From Gossypium raimondii (taxonomy: Eukaryota; Streptophyta; Magnoliopsida; Malvales; Malvaceae), in contig NC_068574.1 of assembly GCF_025698545.1 (NCBI RefSeq), positions 44,850,014 to 44,914,013 of the forward strand: a stretch of 64,000 bases of DNA. The letters run 5' to 3'. Made by a program: the position numbers and the translations under genes. Below are positions 1 to 10,679 of this stretch, in pieces. The notes below the pieces were generated by a model that saw only the letters and a program-made list of their open reading frames with translations, was not told the origin of the DNA and made no database searches. Each line of letters starts with the position of its first letter. The first letter of the stretch is position 1.

Positions 1-228
1 TAAATAGATTCAGTATCTATTTTACTTGGTCTAATCTAATATACTATCTGTTACAAACAAACCCTACACACCAATAGGCTAATAAACAACTAAATTATCG
101 AACTAACCCCCTAAACCCCATTTGATTGCCTTAAAATCAATTTTTGATTCAAACCCTAACTGGTCCCTTTATTTTTTTGGCTTTTTCAACCTAAATTTAT
201 AATTATTTGGGGGGTTCAATTAAAATTT

Positions 229-805
229 GGGCAAACTAGCAAAATAGTCACTTTTGTTTATCTCAGTTTACATTTTAGTCACTTATGTCTGAAATGTTAC
301 GTTTTAGTCACTTGCGTTATCATGGTATAGCATTTTAGTCATTGAGCATTAATTTTCGTTAATGGTGTAACGGTAAGCTAATGTGGCACATTATTCATCA
401 TTTCAAATGAAAATTTTAGGTTAAATTATACAATTAGTCCTTATATTTTTTTCGTTTTGAGTAATTTAATTTTTTTTATGTTAAAAGAGATGGAGAAGGG
501 AGGAAAATAAAGGGAGAAACAAAAAAGAATGAAAATTAAAGAAAATTAAAAGAACATAAAAGAAAGAAAAAATTTGCTCAAAATGAAAACAAAAGGAGCA
601 ATTGTATAATTTGAACCTAAAATTTTGTTTGAAATGATGATTTAACATGTCATATCAAGATATTGTTACACGTTAACAAAAATTAACTATTCAATAACTA
701 AAATGTTAAAACACGTTAATGTAAGTGACTAAAACGTATCATTTCAAATATAAATGACAAAATGTAACATAAATAAAACAAAATGACTATTTTAACAATT
801 TACCC
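229..805. mobile_element. Short non-autonomous Mutator-like TIR element
   Basis: Two inverted arms of roughly 160 bp face each other (left from 229, right ending 805). They begin GGGCAAACTAGC and, read on the minus strand, GGGTAAATTGTT. The element is flanked by the perfect 9-bp direct repeat TTAAAATTT (220-228 and 806-814). Long TIRs with a 9-bp target duplication are typical of MULEs. There is no coding capacity, and the interior is purine-rich. Confidence 0.8.
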
Positions 806-889
806 TTAAAATTTCAAATGCCTTGTTTATTTGGTTTGGGGTTGAAAATCCCAAAACAACAACGTTTTATTTTAGCCCTCAAACAATTT

Positions 890-1072
890 TTTATTAAAAA
901 ATTACATAATGCCACATCAAACTCTGTTATTGAGTAAATAGATGGGTGACCAAAATAATAAATTATTACAACGGTAGTGACTAAATTATTCTAACGGTTG
1001 TGATCAAATTGAAAGTTTTTTTTTTTTATGAATAACTAAAATAAAAGTTTTGGACGGTAATTTACCCAAAAA
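890..1072. mobile_element. Half of a related TIR element
   Basis: This AT-rich stretch reads like the right arm of a short TIR element. It ends GACGGTAATTTACCC, matching the GG(G)TAA(A)TTACC termini of other elements in the window. No left partner or target duplication was found, so it is probably a truncated copy. Confidence 0.35.
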
Positions 1073-1196
1073 TCAAATGTCATTCACCAATTCATTAACC
1101 CTGAGCTTAAAATGCGCTCTCTATATATAAACATGGAAGAAAATTAACCACCAAAGAAAAACAAGTCTTAAGAGTGATATTCATGATATCAGCGAT

Positions 1197-1218
1197 GTTC
1201 AGTTCAGTTCAGTTCAGC
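1197..1218. repeat. TTCAG microsatellite
   Basis: About four tandem copies of the pentamer TTCAG lie just downstream of the methyltransferase gene, in its 3' flank. No function can be assigned. Confidence 0.5.
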
Positions 1219-1379
1219 CCTTTTGTATGGTCCGGTCCGCCTTTGGAAAGTGGGTGAAAAAAGAATAACCGACACCTATAAGGAAGAACACTCGAAATAG
1301 ATTAACCCAGAAATACAAGGAAACCACATTACCAAAAGATCCATATCATTAGATAAAAACTTCCCCTCAGTTTCACAGA

Positions 1380-2159
1380 TCAATTGGTGGTGGTGTTAAT
1401 GTCACTACTTCCCCAAAATGACAATCGTTGTATCTGCGAACGGACAGAGTCCACGATCCCTAGAGGGACTGCTTTACTGTTTGTTATCGTGTCATTTGTG
1501 TCCGCCTCAATATCGTTATCTTTCCAGAACTTGATGATATGTAAACTCTCTTCCACTGTTGATCTTTGGACAACAATTTTTGAAGCATATCCCTTCTTCA
1601 TCATCTGTCGGCATATCTGTGACGGATTATTTGCTGTAAGAGTAACCATGTACAACCAACCCCGTTTCGACAAAAGCTTCTCTGCAACAGGCAAAATCTT
1701 ATCGATCACACTTCGACCGTTCTCTCCTCCTGCCCAAGCTGAGGCAATCCCTTCACGACCCACTTCATCTTCAGGTGTTGGCACATAAGGTGGATTAACA
1801 ACAAGAAGATCAACTGAACCAGCCAGACGATTCTCTAACCCAGATGCAATGTCGGTATTTATCAATTCTGCATAAACTCCGTGCGATTCCATTGTTTCCT
1901 GAGTCACTCTAATAGCATGATGATTGATATCGGTGGCAATAAACTGAGCCCCATTAGCTTCCTCCCCAAGCATAAGCATTAAAGAAGTGATAACATAACC
2001 ACTTCCGCAACCCACTTCCATACATAACATCGGTTTGAGTTCCAACAAATTGTTCCGATCGGATAAAAGTGCATCGACTAATGCAAATGAATCATCGCAG
2101 GGCTCATAAACCTCAGGATGAGAACTCACAAGACGAATCTGGGCAATTTTATAAGACAT
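1380..2159 (-). CDS. HEMK2: HemK2/eRF1-type glutamine methyltransferase
   Basis: The 259-residue protein is a class I S-adenosylmethionine-dependent methyltransferase of the HemK2/MTQ2/N6AMT1 family, which methylates the glutamine of the GGQ motif of eukaryotic release factor eRF1 together with the small partner TRM112. Visible motifs are the SAM-binding loop EVGCGSG (residues 48-54), the acidic DINHHAI stretch after strand 2 (78-84), and the substrate-binding NPPY motif (122-125). The N-terminal SSHPEVYEPCDDSF is typical of the family. I chose the ATG at 2159 because family similarity starts there; the open frame runs on to 2390, but those 77 residues do not resemble the family and cross a good splice acceptor at 2174. 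The coding region is one exon with no disruption. It is likely a housekeeping cytosolic enzyme. The family assignment is strong; the substrate is inferred from family. Confidence 0.9.
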   Translation of the reverse strand: MSYKIAQIRLVSSHPEVYEPCDDSFALVDALLSDRNNLLELKPMLCMEVGCGSGYVITSLMLMLGEEANGAQFIATDINHHAIRVTQETMESHGVYAELINTDIASGLENRLAGSVDLLVVNPPYVPTPEDEVGREGIASAWAGGENGRSVIDKILPVAEKLLSKRGWLYMVTLTANNPSQICRQMMKKGYASKIVVQRSTVEESLHIIKFWKDNDIEADTNDTITNSKAVPLGIVDSVRSQIQRLSFWGSSDINTTTN

Positions 2160-2173
2160 CTCAAAGGAATTCC

Positions 2174-2980
2174 CTGGCATAACAATGAACACCAATATCA
2201 TATTTAAATCATGGAAACAACCAACATCAAACTTTTGATCTCCAAAAACTTGAAAGCAAATCGACACAGACAAATCGAAAAGGCAATTGGACCAGCTAGT
2301 TGGTATCAAATTCACATTGAAACGGTAATTTATGGAGAAATGGGGTATAGCAGAGGCTGCTTTTTCTTGAAAGTTCACATTTTCATCCATTTTTAAAACT
2401 AAACTTGGGAGATAAAAGTTATTGCAGTATTTCCCTTTAACTTTTTTCCTTAATTAGACTTTGCCTCAAACGATTTTCCTTTTAACCAAACAATAAAGAG
2501 AATAAATTCCATGGATTTCAATTTCTTTTCCCTTAAAACTTTTATGAACAAAACATACCCTAAAAAGATTTCCTTCGTTCGATTATTGGAATTACCATTA
2601 CCTTCCAATTAAATTGAGTGAAAAAATTACAACATGACAAAGAGAACAAGTAACCCAATTCGAGAAAGATAGAAACTCCATAATAGAAACAACAAAATTT
2701 TCTGATCATACAAATGTAAGTCTCAACTAAAGAACTGTTTTAAAAAGTTATAACAAGTGAGAAATGGAGAGAGGAAAACAAACCTAGGATTCACTGACAC
2801 GAGGAGATCAAACATCTACAAATCCGATCGAAAAAGAATAAAAAAATGGAAAAAGAAAATTTCAGCAGAAGAAGAGAAAAGAGGGGATTACAGGGACAAG
2901 AAAAGAGAAAGAAAATGAGAGAAATAGGCTTAACAATGTCGGCCCAAGTACCCCAGATTTTTAAGGGTAAAAACACTGTA
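2174..2980 (-). other. Probable 5' UTR intron and leader of the methyltransferase gene
   Basis: Reading leftwards, a pyrimidine-rich leader (about 2960-2784) is followed by a donor-like AG/GTTTGT near 2783, and an acceptor TTATGCCAG/GG ends at 2174, only 14 bases before the start codon. Together they suggest a 5'-UTR intron of about 610 bp. In the predicted spliced leader, an ATG near 2811 opens a 14-codon upstream ORF that stops one base before the main ATG. This splicing model is inference and needs transcript data. Confidence 0.45.
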
Positions 2981-3286
2981 CGGGCCCTATACTATAGCAC
3001 CAAGTTCATTTTGATCCCTGTAATTTTAAAATAACAAAAAAGTCCAATGCAGCAATATAGTGTAACCGAACGATGATATTTTTAATTAAAGGGTAAATTT
3101 TATTACTAGTCACTCAATTATATTATTTTTTGTCATCTAATCATATAAAGTTGTAAAATGGTCACTTAATTATTTATTTTTTTGTCTCATAATTATCTTG
3201 AATTTTTAATATTTTCATTTTACCTTAGTCAACTGGTAATAAAAATAAAATTAAATAGTATTTTCTGCATTTTGTATTTCTATATT
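2981..3286. other. AT-rich intergenic DNA with a MULE-type half repeat
   Basis: No gene is visible. From about 3089 the text begins GGGTAAATTTTATTACT and continues with the 'stretches of tagtcac' seen in short TIR elements of this genome. No matching right arm could be found, so it is probably a fragment. Confidence 0.35.
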
Positions 3287-3295
3287 ATTTTTATA

Positions 3296-3785
3296 GGCTA
3301 ATATACTAAAAACCCTTAAATTATTACACTTTGATTAATAAGTTCTTATACCTTTTTGTAGTTAAATAAACCCCAATATTATGATTTTTACCGTAAAAGC
3401 CATTGATTTTAATGGTAAATTAATTCTTGTTTTGAATTTCAGGCTTTTAATCTATTATTGATACAATAGAAATTCTATACAATTTTAACATTAACATAAA
3501 ATTTAAAAAGTAATCAAAATGTTCAAAAGAACGATTGTGTTATGTATATAAACACTTTTAAGAAATTTTAATATTTTATTTTATTTTATTTAATAAACTA
3601 TTCTCATCAAATTCATACTAACATAAAATATAAATTGATTTAAAATTCAAAATATTTTTACTTTAATATTAAAATCAAGGACTTTCATAAGTAAAAATTA
3701 TAGATTAAGAGCTTATTTAATTACAAAATAACATAAAGATATGTTTAAATAAGGTATAATAGTTTAAAGATTTTTTAATATATTA
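3296..3785. mobile_element. Short TIR element with 9-bp target duplication
   Basis: The left arm (about 3299-3418) and the right arm (about 3665-3785) are imperfect inverted copies over roughly 120 bp. They share TAATATA(C/T)TAAAAA ends and a run reading GTAATTAAATAAGC or similar. The 9-bp repeat ATTTTTATA sits on both sides (3287-3295 and 3786-3794). The right terminus seems to lack the first three bases GGC of the left terminus. It is non-autonomous and probably MULE-derived. Confidence 0.65.
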
Positions 3786-3794
3786 ATTTTTATA

Positions 3795-4233
3795 TGTTTA
3801 AAGCATTACTATAAATTTATACAAGTTATTAACTATTTTATTATGACATATTCATATATTCATATTTTATTTTTAGAAGAAATTTATGCATATTTTATTC
3901 ATTTCTTTTTTTGTGTGTAATTGTTTTTTTATATTTAATGTATCTAATGCTTCATATGATTTTTAATGATACTTTCAAATGTTAGTAAAAAGAAATGTGT
4001 TCATGTTTGTGGTTGATGATATGATTTTCAAATATTTAAATGATTTTCATAGTAATTAATTTAGATTAAATATTTTATCATTTTTATTTTAATGTAATAT
4101 ATAATTATATCCTATAGATAGAGTATTTAGAATGGTTAGTTCACATGTTGATTCATTGATTAATTTACATTCCTATCATTTAATATGATCTTACTAATCT
4201 TCTTCTTTTTTTTTTTTGTCATGCGTAGTCTTT
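3795..4233. other. AT-rich intergenic DNA, nothing recognised
   Basis: This stretch is strongly AT-rich with no open reading frame or repeat structure that I can support. Confidence 0.5.
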
Positions 4234-5360
4234 TGTTATGATCGAAAATATCAAGAAAAAGGTAAAATGATATTTTAAAATCTTTGTAAACCTTTTAAAT
4301 AATAAGGAAATGAAAGCAAAGCTTAGACAATTCAATTTATAGTGGTTCAACCCCAATTGTCTACCTCCACTACCTTAGTATATCTTAACCAAAGATTTTT
4401 CAATTCAATATACTTAAATTGTTACCTTTCAATGAAAATGTATAACCTTTACAATCTTTATCTTTTCACAAGACTAAGATATAACTTTCTCCTGGTTTTT
4501 TTTTTTAATGACCTAACTAGAAACCTTCTTAGTTTTTGTGGCTCAATTAAAACCCTTTATAAATTACTTAGGATTTTATACCTCAAAAACCTTAACTAAC
4601 CTTTTGTAGGTGCAAGAAAAAATGTAAATAATAAAAGTCTCTCAAAGGTACGTGTTTACAAGTGTTTGGCTCTCTCAAAGAATTGAAATGAGAATGATAA
4701 AAAATCTAACAATAAGCACCTAAGATATATGTACAAAAGAAATGAAGAAATAAATAATTTGATGTTTTTCTCTTGATTTCTATGATTGGATGTTATTCTC
4801 TTTTTTATTATTCAAGTGTTCTTGACTTGAATATATATCTTCTAATTGATTTTTGGATGTTTGAAGTCGTTGGAGGGAGTTTCCAATCGTTAGGAGCATT
4901 TATTTTGTGCATTTACATGCAGTCTCTGGTAGTGTGTCTCGAGACACAAACCCCTTGTCTCGAGAAAGGAATAATAAAAATATTATCGTTGAAGCTAAAG
5001 GTCTCGAGACACAAATGGCTTGTCTCAAGGCAATTTGTTCTGTATCTCGAGATAATCTATCATATGTGTCGAGACAAGACTCCCCTAATGCTTACCTTTG
5101 CTTCAATGTTGGTTGGTCTCGAGATAAAAGATATTTTGTCTCTAGACAAGGTTCCTTTGAAGTTTTTTTTTCGTTGTTGGTTTGTCTCAAGACAAACATG
5201 GTTGTGTCTCGAGACAAGATTGGGAATCATAAACTTTGTTTTTGAATTTCTAACACTTGAAAATATATTTGGATAAGATTGATATAACTTATACAAATTT
5301 GATTAAGGGATTTTATAATAAAGGTTGTTATATCAAAGCAATTGAAAATCAAAACTAACA
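4234..5360. mobile_element. Candidate solo LTR
   Basis: The segment begins TGTTATG and ends CTAACA, giving the inverted TGTTA/TAACA ends expected of an LTR, about 1.13 kb apart. It contains the text around 4340-4400 (a 'tatagtggttcaacccc' block) that I associate with plant LTR sequences, and a cluster of TCTCGAGA palindromes. No 5-bp target duplication was found, so the exact ends are uncertain. Confidence 0.4.
4934..5222. repeat. Cluster of TCTCGAGA palindromes
   Basis: About ten copies of TGTCTCGAGACA or close variants (TCTCAAGA, TCTCTAGA) occur in under 300 bp. One is the perfect 14-mer GTGTCTCGAGACAC at 4934-4947. Spacing between copies is irregular (about 15-50 bp), so this is not a simple tandem repeat. 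Overlapping open frames across it are repeat artefacts. Confidence 0.8.
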
Positions 5361-6379
5361 CTAATTATCTAATAAAAGGTTAAATATAAGATTAGTACTT
5401 GAACTTGTCCACTTCTCCCAAATTGGTACTTATGATTTTTTTTGTTCCAGATTGGTACTCGAACTTATTTTTTAGTTTGGTACCTGAGCCTAACGACATT
5501 AAGATTTTGCTGATGTGACAGTGCTAGCCACTTGCTCGCTTTCACGTATCACACTCCCAAGGCACCTTTGACCTGTGTTGATCCATCCCCTTGGAAAAAA
5601 AATGGATTGAAATCATCATTTATTAAAATAAAAAAACAAATAAATATTTACCATCGGTTATTGAATCGATTGGAACAGAAAGCTTTTTGTTTGCTGAAGA
5701 AACCTTTTAGATTATCCTTCAACATCAAAAGACATCTCTAATTTTATTTTATTCACATTGAATCCTTTCACCAGACGTTTCTTGTTTCCATCCCTTAACA
5801 TTTGTGTGAGAAACCCTTTTGATTCCATCCTTCAACCATTTGAGAAACTCTTTCGATTACCCAGCCACCTGAAAAATTCTTTATCATCTCACTGAAAGAA
5901 ACCTTGTTTCATCATCGATTACTCAGCCTTTCAATTACCCAGCCATTTATGGTATTCGAATCAATACTATCCTATTTTCATCATCGATTACTGGTATTTT
6001 ACTCAGCCTTTCTGGGGGTTTTTTCCCATTTAAAAAGCATAAATTTTTTTAAAAAATTTATTGGTTTCTCGATGTGCTTTTTATTGTGTTTTTTTTTTAA
6101 ATAGAAAGTTTTTGTTTTTTCCACTGCTTGGATTTTGACTCATTCTCAGAAAGTGACAATCTTTTTATTGAGACCATCGGTTTTCTAGTTTAAAGAATGT
6201 TTAACGGGTTTTAACAGTACTTAGGGTTTTCGTTGTTTAGATATTTTATTCGTATTATAACTGATTTCTAATTTTTTTGTTGGCATTCATATGCATAGAG
6301 AGAACTCCATACTGAAGGGAATTTTTTTAGGGTTAAATTGATTGAGGCTGAAAGGTCAGTCAATTGATATATTAGTATA

Positions 6380-6600
6380 TTTGTTATGCATGTATAGTAG
6401 TATGTATATCATGTTTTGTCAAAAAAATAATATGTATATCATGTATGTTATGTATATTACTATTTATGTATGTATATTAAGTATGTTATGTAGTATATTA
6501 CTGTTTATGTATGTTATGTATTATATTATTGTTAATGTATTTTATGTATGTTATGTAGTGTTTATGTATGTTATGTATATTACCAGTTATATTATGTATG
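6380..6600. repeat. TATGTATGTTATG low-complexity repeat
   Basis: Irregular tandem copies of a TATGTA(TGT)TATGTATATTA motif run up to the start of the PB1-like reading frame, in the position of a MULE leader or 5' intron. Confidence 0.6.
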
Positions 6601-6614
6601 TGCAGTGTTCTATC

Positions 6615-7112
6615 ATGGCTTGGGATAAATGTGTGGTGCATATGCATTTGGGTGGAGCTTTTGTCACAGACCCTAGTGCAGCCTATGTAGAAGGGAAAGT
6701 GTTGCAATGAGATTTTGACCCAAATTTCTTGTGTTATTACATTGTGTGAGATGGTAGTGGAAGCTGGGTATAGAGTTGTGAAAAACTTTGTATACCGTGA
6801 AGGTGAGTTAGATGTTAGTAAGGGACTAAGTGTTTGTTGTGATAATTCATCATTTATAGCAGTGATTAACCATATTAGAAATATAGAGTACATACATGTA
6901 TATGTTGAACAGGAGGTAGACACACCTGATGTTGATGATTCCATATTGTCGTCTGCCACTAGGGAAAGGGAAGTAAATAGTGGGGTTGGGGAACCACATT
7001 GTAATGAAGAATTTAATTGTAATGAGAGAGTTAATAGCGGGGTTGGGGAACCATTTACCGAGTTAGGTGGGGAATCTAATGTGGGACCAGAGTTGGCTGA
7101 GAATAGTGATGC
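6615..7112 (+). pseudogene. MULE transposase N-terminus (PB1-like domain), broken
   Basis: The ATG at 6615 opens a frame that reads as the PB1-like domain found at the start of plant MULE transposases: a strand-forming HMHLGGAFVTDPSAAYVEG, then FDPNFLCYY, then EMVVEAGYRVVKNFVYR and an acidic linker with two copies of NSGVGEP. The frame is broken by a TGA after VLQ (6708-6710) and by a +1/-1 shift near 6745. It is cut off at 7113 by the start of an LTR (TGTAACACCCC). The DDE core and zinc-knuckle parts of a transposase are absent downstream. It is a non-functional relic whose position and orientation fit the left end of the 5378-15961 element. Confidence 0.65.
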
Positions 7113-7359
7113 TGTAACACCCCAAACACATCTCCATCACTAGATTAATGTTATGGATTGTTATTGCATAAAACACAACCTTCGGATTCAAAACAAAACA
7201 AATAATTCAACTTAAGCATAAATTCCAATATTTTAATTATATCATAGAAAACATACATATTTGGGTCTTAAATCAGGCTTTCGGGGCCCTAAAAACAATT
7301 TAGGGACCAAATCAAAACAAATCAGAAAGTTCAAGCAAAACATGAAAAGTGGTGAAATA

Positions 7360-7660
7360 GGGGTCACACGACCGTGTGGTCAGACAGTGTGACACAGCCT
7401 AGACCATGTGGATATTCAAAGTAGGGACACACGGTCATGTCCATCCCATGTGTGCATCCGAAATAGGGCCACATGGTCGTGTTGTTAACTGTGTGCTGGC
7501 CCGTGTGCCTATTTAAAGTTGGGTTACACGACTATGTCGCCAAGCCGTGTAACTCTTTGATGCCGTATGGTTCAACTTGCACTTAAAATTTAAAAGATAC
7601 ATGGTCGTGTGGGTTGGCCGTATGTGGCACACGGCCGTGTGACAACCTGTGTGTAGCACA
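7360..7660. repeat. CACACGGCCGTGTG-type palindrome cluster
   Basis: Some ten to twelve near-palindromic blocks such as GGTCACACGACCGTGTGG and GGCACACGGCCGTGTG lie within 300 bp of the LTR 5' side. The same cluster occurs at the same relative place in the LTRs starting at 44262, 50953 and 53233. Confidence 0.75.
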
Positions 7661-8879
7661 ATTTGCCATTAAAACAAGCCATTCCAAACACCATTTCTTA
7701 ACTTTCAAGCCATACCATCTATAGCTACTTTCACATGCTTAAAATCACATTCAAAACACCAACAACATGCCAAACATTCATCCATCCTAAGTCTACCCAA
7801 TATGCCATTCAAAGGCACTACATTTTACACACCAACTTAGTCTCATACACCATTTCAAAGTCCTAATTTGAACCTATGCCAACCATACCAAATAACCATT
7901 CCAAAACATGTTATCATCTATCATCATTAACTACAACAAGCTTAGCACCACTCAAACAAGACAAATCACTTAATAACTTTTAACCTATTACATGTCATTT
8001 GTAACCATTACTAATTTAACCAAAGACTACCAAAAGGATTGAGGGATAATGTGATCATGCTCTGGCGCAATTCCAACCAATTGAGCTTTCCGATGACCTA
8101 CAAAATATAGAAAACAACTACGTAAGCAACTAGTGCTTAGTAAGCTCATATTTGGAACTTAAACTTACCAAACATAAATGATTAAACATTAGAACATTGC
8201 TCATTTAAAATTATGCATACTTTTCCTTCCTATTCACAACACATCACAAGGTTAGTAGGTGTATTAAAAAGCATATTCAATCAATTAAACATGATACATA
8301 TCAATATAAAGTTCAATACATAATTCCTTAATCTTTTACTCAATTTGTTCCCTTTTCATTTCATATTCACATACCATCATTTTCCATTCCATGTTTCCAT
8401 AACATAATTCTTTTGTATACGCATCCATTCATTAAAACTTAAACCATTCGTTGGATCAAATGAAATAACATCAATTACTTGGAAGATACTCATATAACCA
8501 TTTAATTATTTAAACACCACAAACATCATTAGTTAACATATTTATAGACAAATGAAACATATAACCACACCAAGGCATAATATTCATTTCAAACTATACT
8601 AGTTTAAACATTCATCTATCAAAATATATCACAAATCCCATATGGTGAGTATTAATCCCTTTCCTATTCTTATCAACTCCCTCGCATTTCATAACATTTA
8701 CATTTTTTACTATCATAATGCATAATCTTCTTAACATATTATGATAATACAACACTTACCTCTTTTACACATATATACTATTACGAACCGCTTACCATTT
8801 TACACATCACATTTAGATCCTCATTTGTTTCCACCTGATGAACATTGTAAAGACAATTGAAACCCTGGTACATGTTTCA

Positions 8880-9160
8880 TGTTGTGCCATAGTCCAACTA
8901 TGGTTTTACATGTGCACTGTCATGGCATTGCCATGGTCTTACGCTCATAGTGTCATAACTCGATTATGGTCTTATCATCAGAATGTCATAGCCTAACTAT
9001 GGTCTTACATATATATATACACTTCCATGGTCCAACCATGGTCTTACATCTGAACAACTACCATAGCCTCACTATGGTCTTACGTAAACATTGTCATGGT
9101 CCAACCATGGTCTTGTACATTTTTACGTCATGTTGCCATAATGTCTTTCAACCATGGTCT
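8880..9160. repeat. CCATGGTC-based palindrome cluster
   Basis: About eight units of the form CATGGTCCAACCATGGTC followed by TTAC occur every 30-40 bp. Each unit is an inverted CCATGG/CATAG pair around a short core. The LTR region that holds GAGC/GCTC palindromes in related copies holds this unrelated motif here. Confidence 0.7.
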
Positions 9161-10436
9161 TATTCGTTTCCTTCAAGCTGACAAATTTGATTCACATATA
9201 TACAAAAATAGATAATAATTTATCAAAATAGTAATTAATTGAATTAACCAAGTTACGAACTTACCTAAACTCATAAACGACTTCTAACACGAACCGACCA
9301 CTATTAAGCTACTTTGACTTTTCCGTGATTTGTATCTTTTTGAGTTGTTTCTTGATCTAGATAAATATTTTTATTTAATTAATCCCATTCCAGCATTTAA
9401 AACAATCAATTTAGCTTATAACCCTTAATAATGGAAATTTATGAAATTGCCCTCAAAGTTTACCTTTTATGCAATTTAGTCTCTAAACTTGAAACTTACA
9501 ATTTCACCATTTTTAACTATAAATCATGCTATTTGATTTTTAATTAATCTTATAACAGCCCATACTAATAAAAATTTACAATATTTTCTTTAAATTTTAC
9601 AATTTTCATTAATAAGTCCTTAAACCTTAAAATCATCAAAATTACTTAACAAAATATGTCTATTTAACAACCAAGCTTAATAATAAATCAATTAAATTCA
9701 CAAACACACTTAAAAAAATTCATGGTAAGTCCCTAAAATTTTAACAATTTTACGAATTGACCCTCGGGTTAGCTAGATTAAGCTAAAACGACTTCAAAAA
9801 CATAAAAATAATTAAAAATGAGATCAAAATCACTTACCATGCATGGGAATTGGCTTAGCAAAACCTTGAGGAATTGAAGCTTTTATTTCTCTTAAAAATG
9901 GTGGAAATTTCAATGGAAGAAGATAAGTGAATAACTGATAACATTTTTTTTCTTTTGTTTTATTATATTTTACTTAACATTTTAACATTAAAAATATTAT
10001 AATTTAACTTAAAATTCATACCAAACCGTCCACTCACATTAACTATGGCATATTTTCCATTTAAAACCCCTCAACTAATCCATGGACACATTTAGTCCAC
10101 ATAAACTCATAGTGATTAACTTTTACAACTTTTACAATTTAGTCCTTTTTACTTAACTAGCTATTTAAACGTCAAAATTTCTTAACCAAATTTTAATATG
10201 ACCCTAATAACACTTTGTAAATATTTTATTAAATATTTACTGGCTTGATTTATAGGAACGAGGTCTCGATACCTCCTTTTTTAAAACTACTTGACTTTAG
10301 AGATATACCACTTAAACATAATTATTCGTTCAAATAACATAAAATATCAACTCAAAATTTATTATAATACTATATTTGACTCGTAAATATTAAATAATAA
10401 TATTTACGGACTCACTCGTCAGATTTCTGGCCCCGT

Positions 10437-10679
10437 GATAACTCTTGAAAAGAGTTATATTTCATACCTTTAGACCTAGCTAATTGCTTGTACTTGGGTA
10501 CATTCAGTGGCATTTTAGGACATTTTATTAGTATTTTTATCAATTGCATTAGGAGCTTGGATTGTGTTTACACACTAGATACTTTTAATTGTGTGTTGAA
10601 GGGTTGTGTTTGGTGGTTTGGCAGGTGTAGGATTTGGAGAAAGAAATAAATGAGTGAAGGTTTGTCGGGGCAAAAGGTT
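10437..10679 (+). mobile_element. Start of another LTR-like element
   Basis: The text switches abruptly to TGATAACTCTTGAAAAGAG, whose first part forms a 9-bp inverted repeat (ATAACTCTT/AAGAGTTAT). TG at a junction followed by a new sequence type suggests the 5' end of a different LTR, interrupted after 243 bp by the LTR at 10680. No 3' end was identified. Confidence 0.35.

Larger units (their letters stand above)
7113..10436 (+). mobile_element. Gypsy-type LTR, 3' end truncated
   Basis: It starts TGTAACACCCC like the other ~3-kb LTRs of this window. It has the same internal order: a CACACGG palindrome cluster near the 5' side, a second palindrome cluster in the middle, then AT-rich text and a closing block with CTCGTAAATATTAAATAATA and TATTTACGGACTC (10380-10415), which also closes the LTR at 53233-56426. 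The usual terminal GGG..TTACA is missing; a different element begins at 10437. The gypsy (Tekay-like) assignment is from general knowledge of such LTRs, since no internal coding region is present. Confidence 0.6.

Noticed and set aside
1384..1788. 134-codon plus-strand frame
   Set aside because: It is antisense to the methyltransferase coding exon and shows no protein features of its own.
2160..2390. 77-residue N-terminal extension of the methyltransferase
   Set aside because: It does not resemble the family, and a good splice acceptor at 2174 puts it in an intron.
4773..5296. Overlapping open reading frames of 78-167 codons on both strands
   Set aside because: They run through the TCTCGAGA palindrome cluster, repeat the same peptide (SRDK/ETQ) in several frames, and match no protein family.
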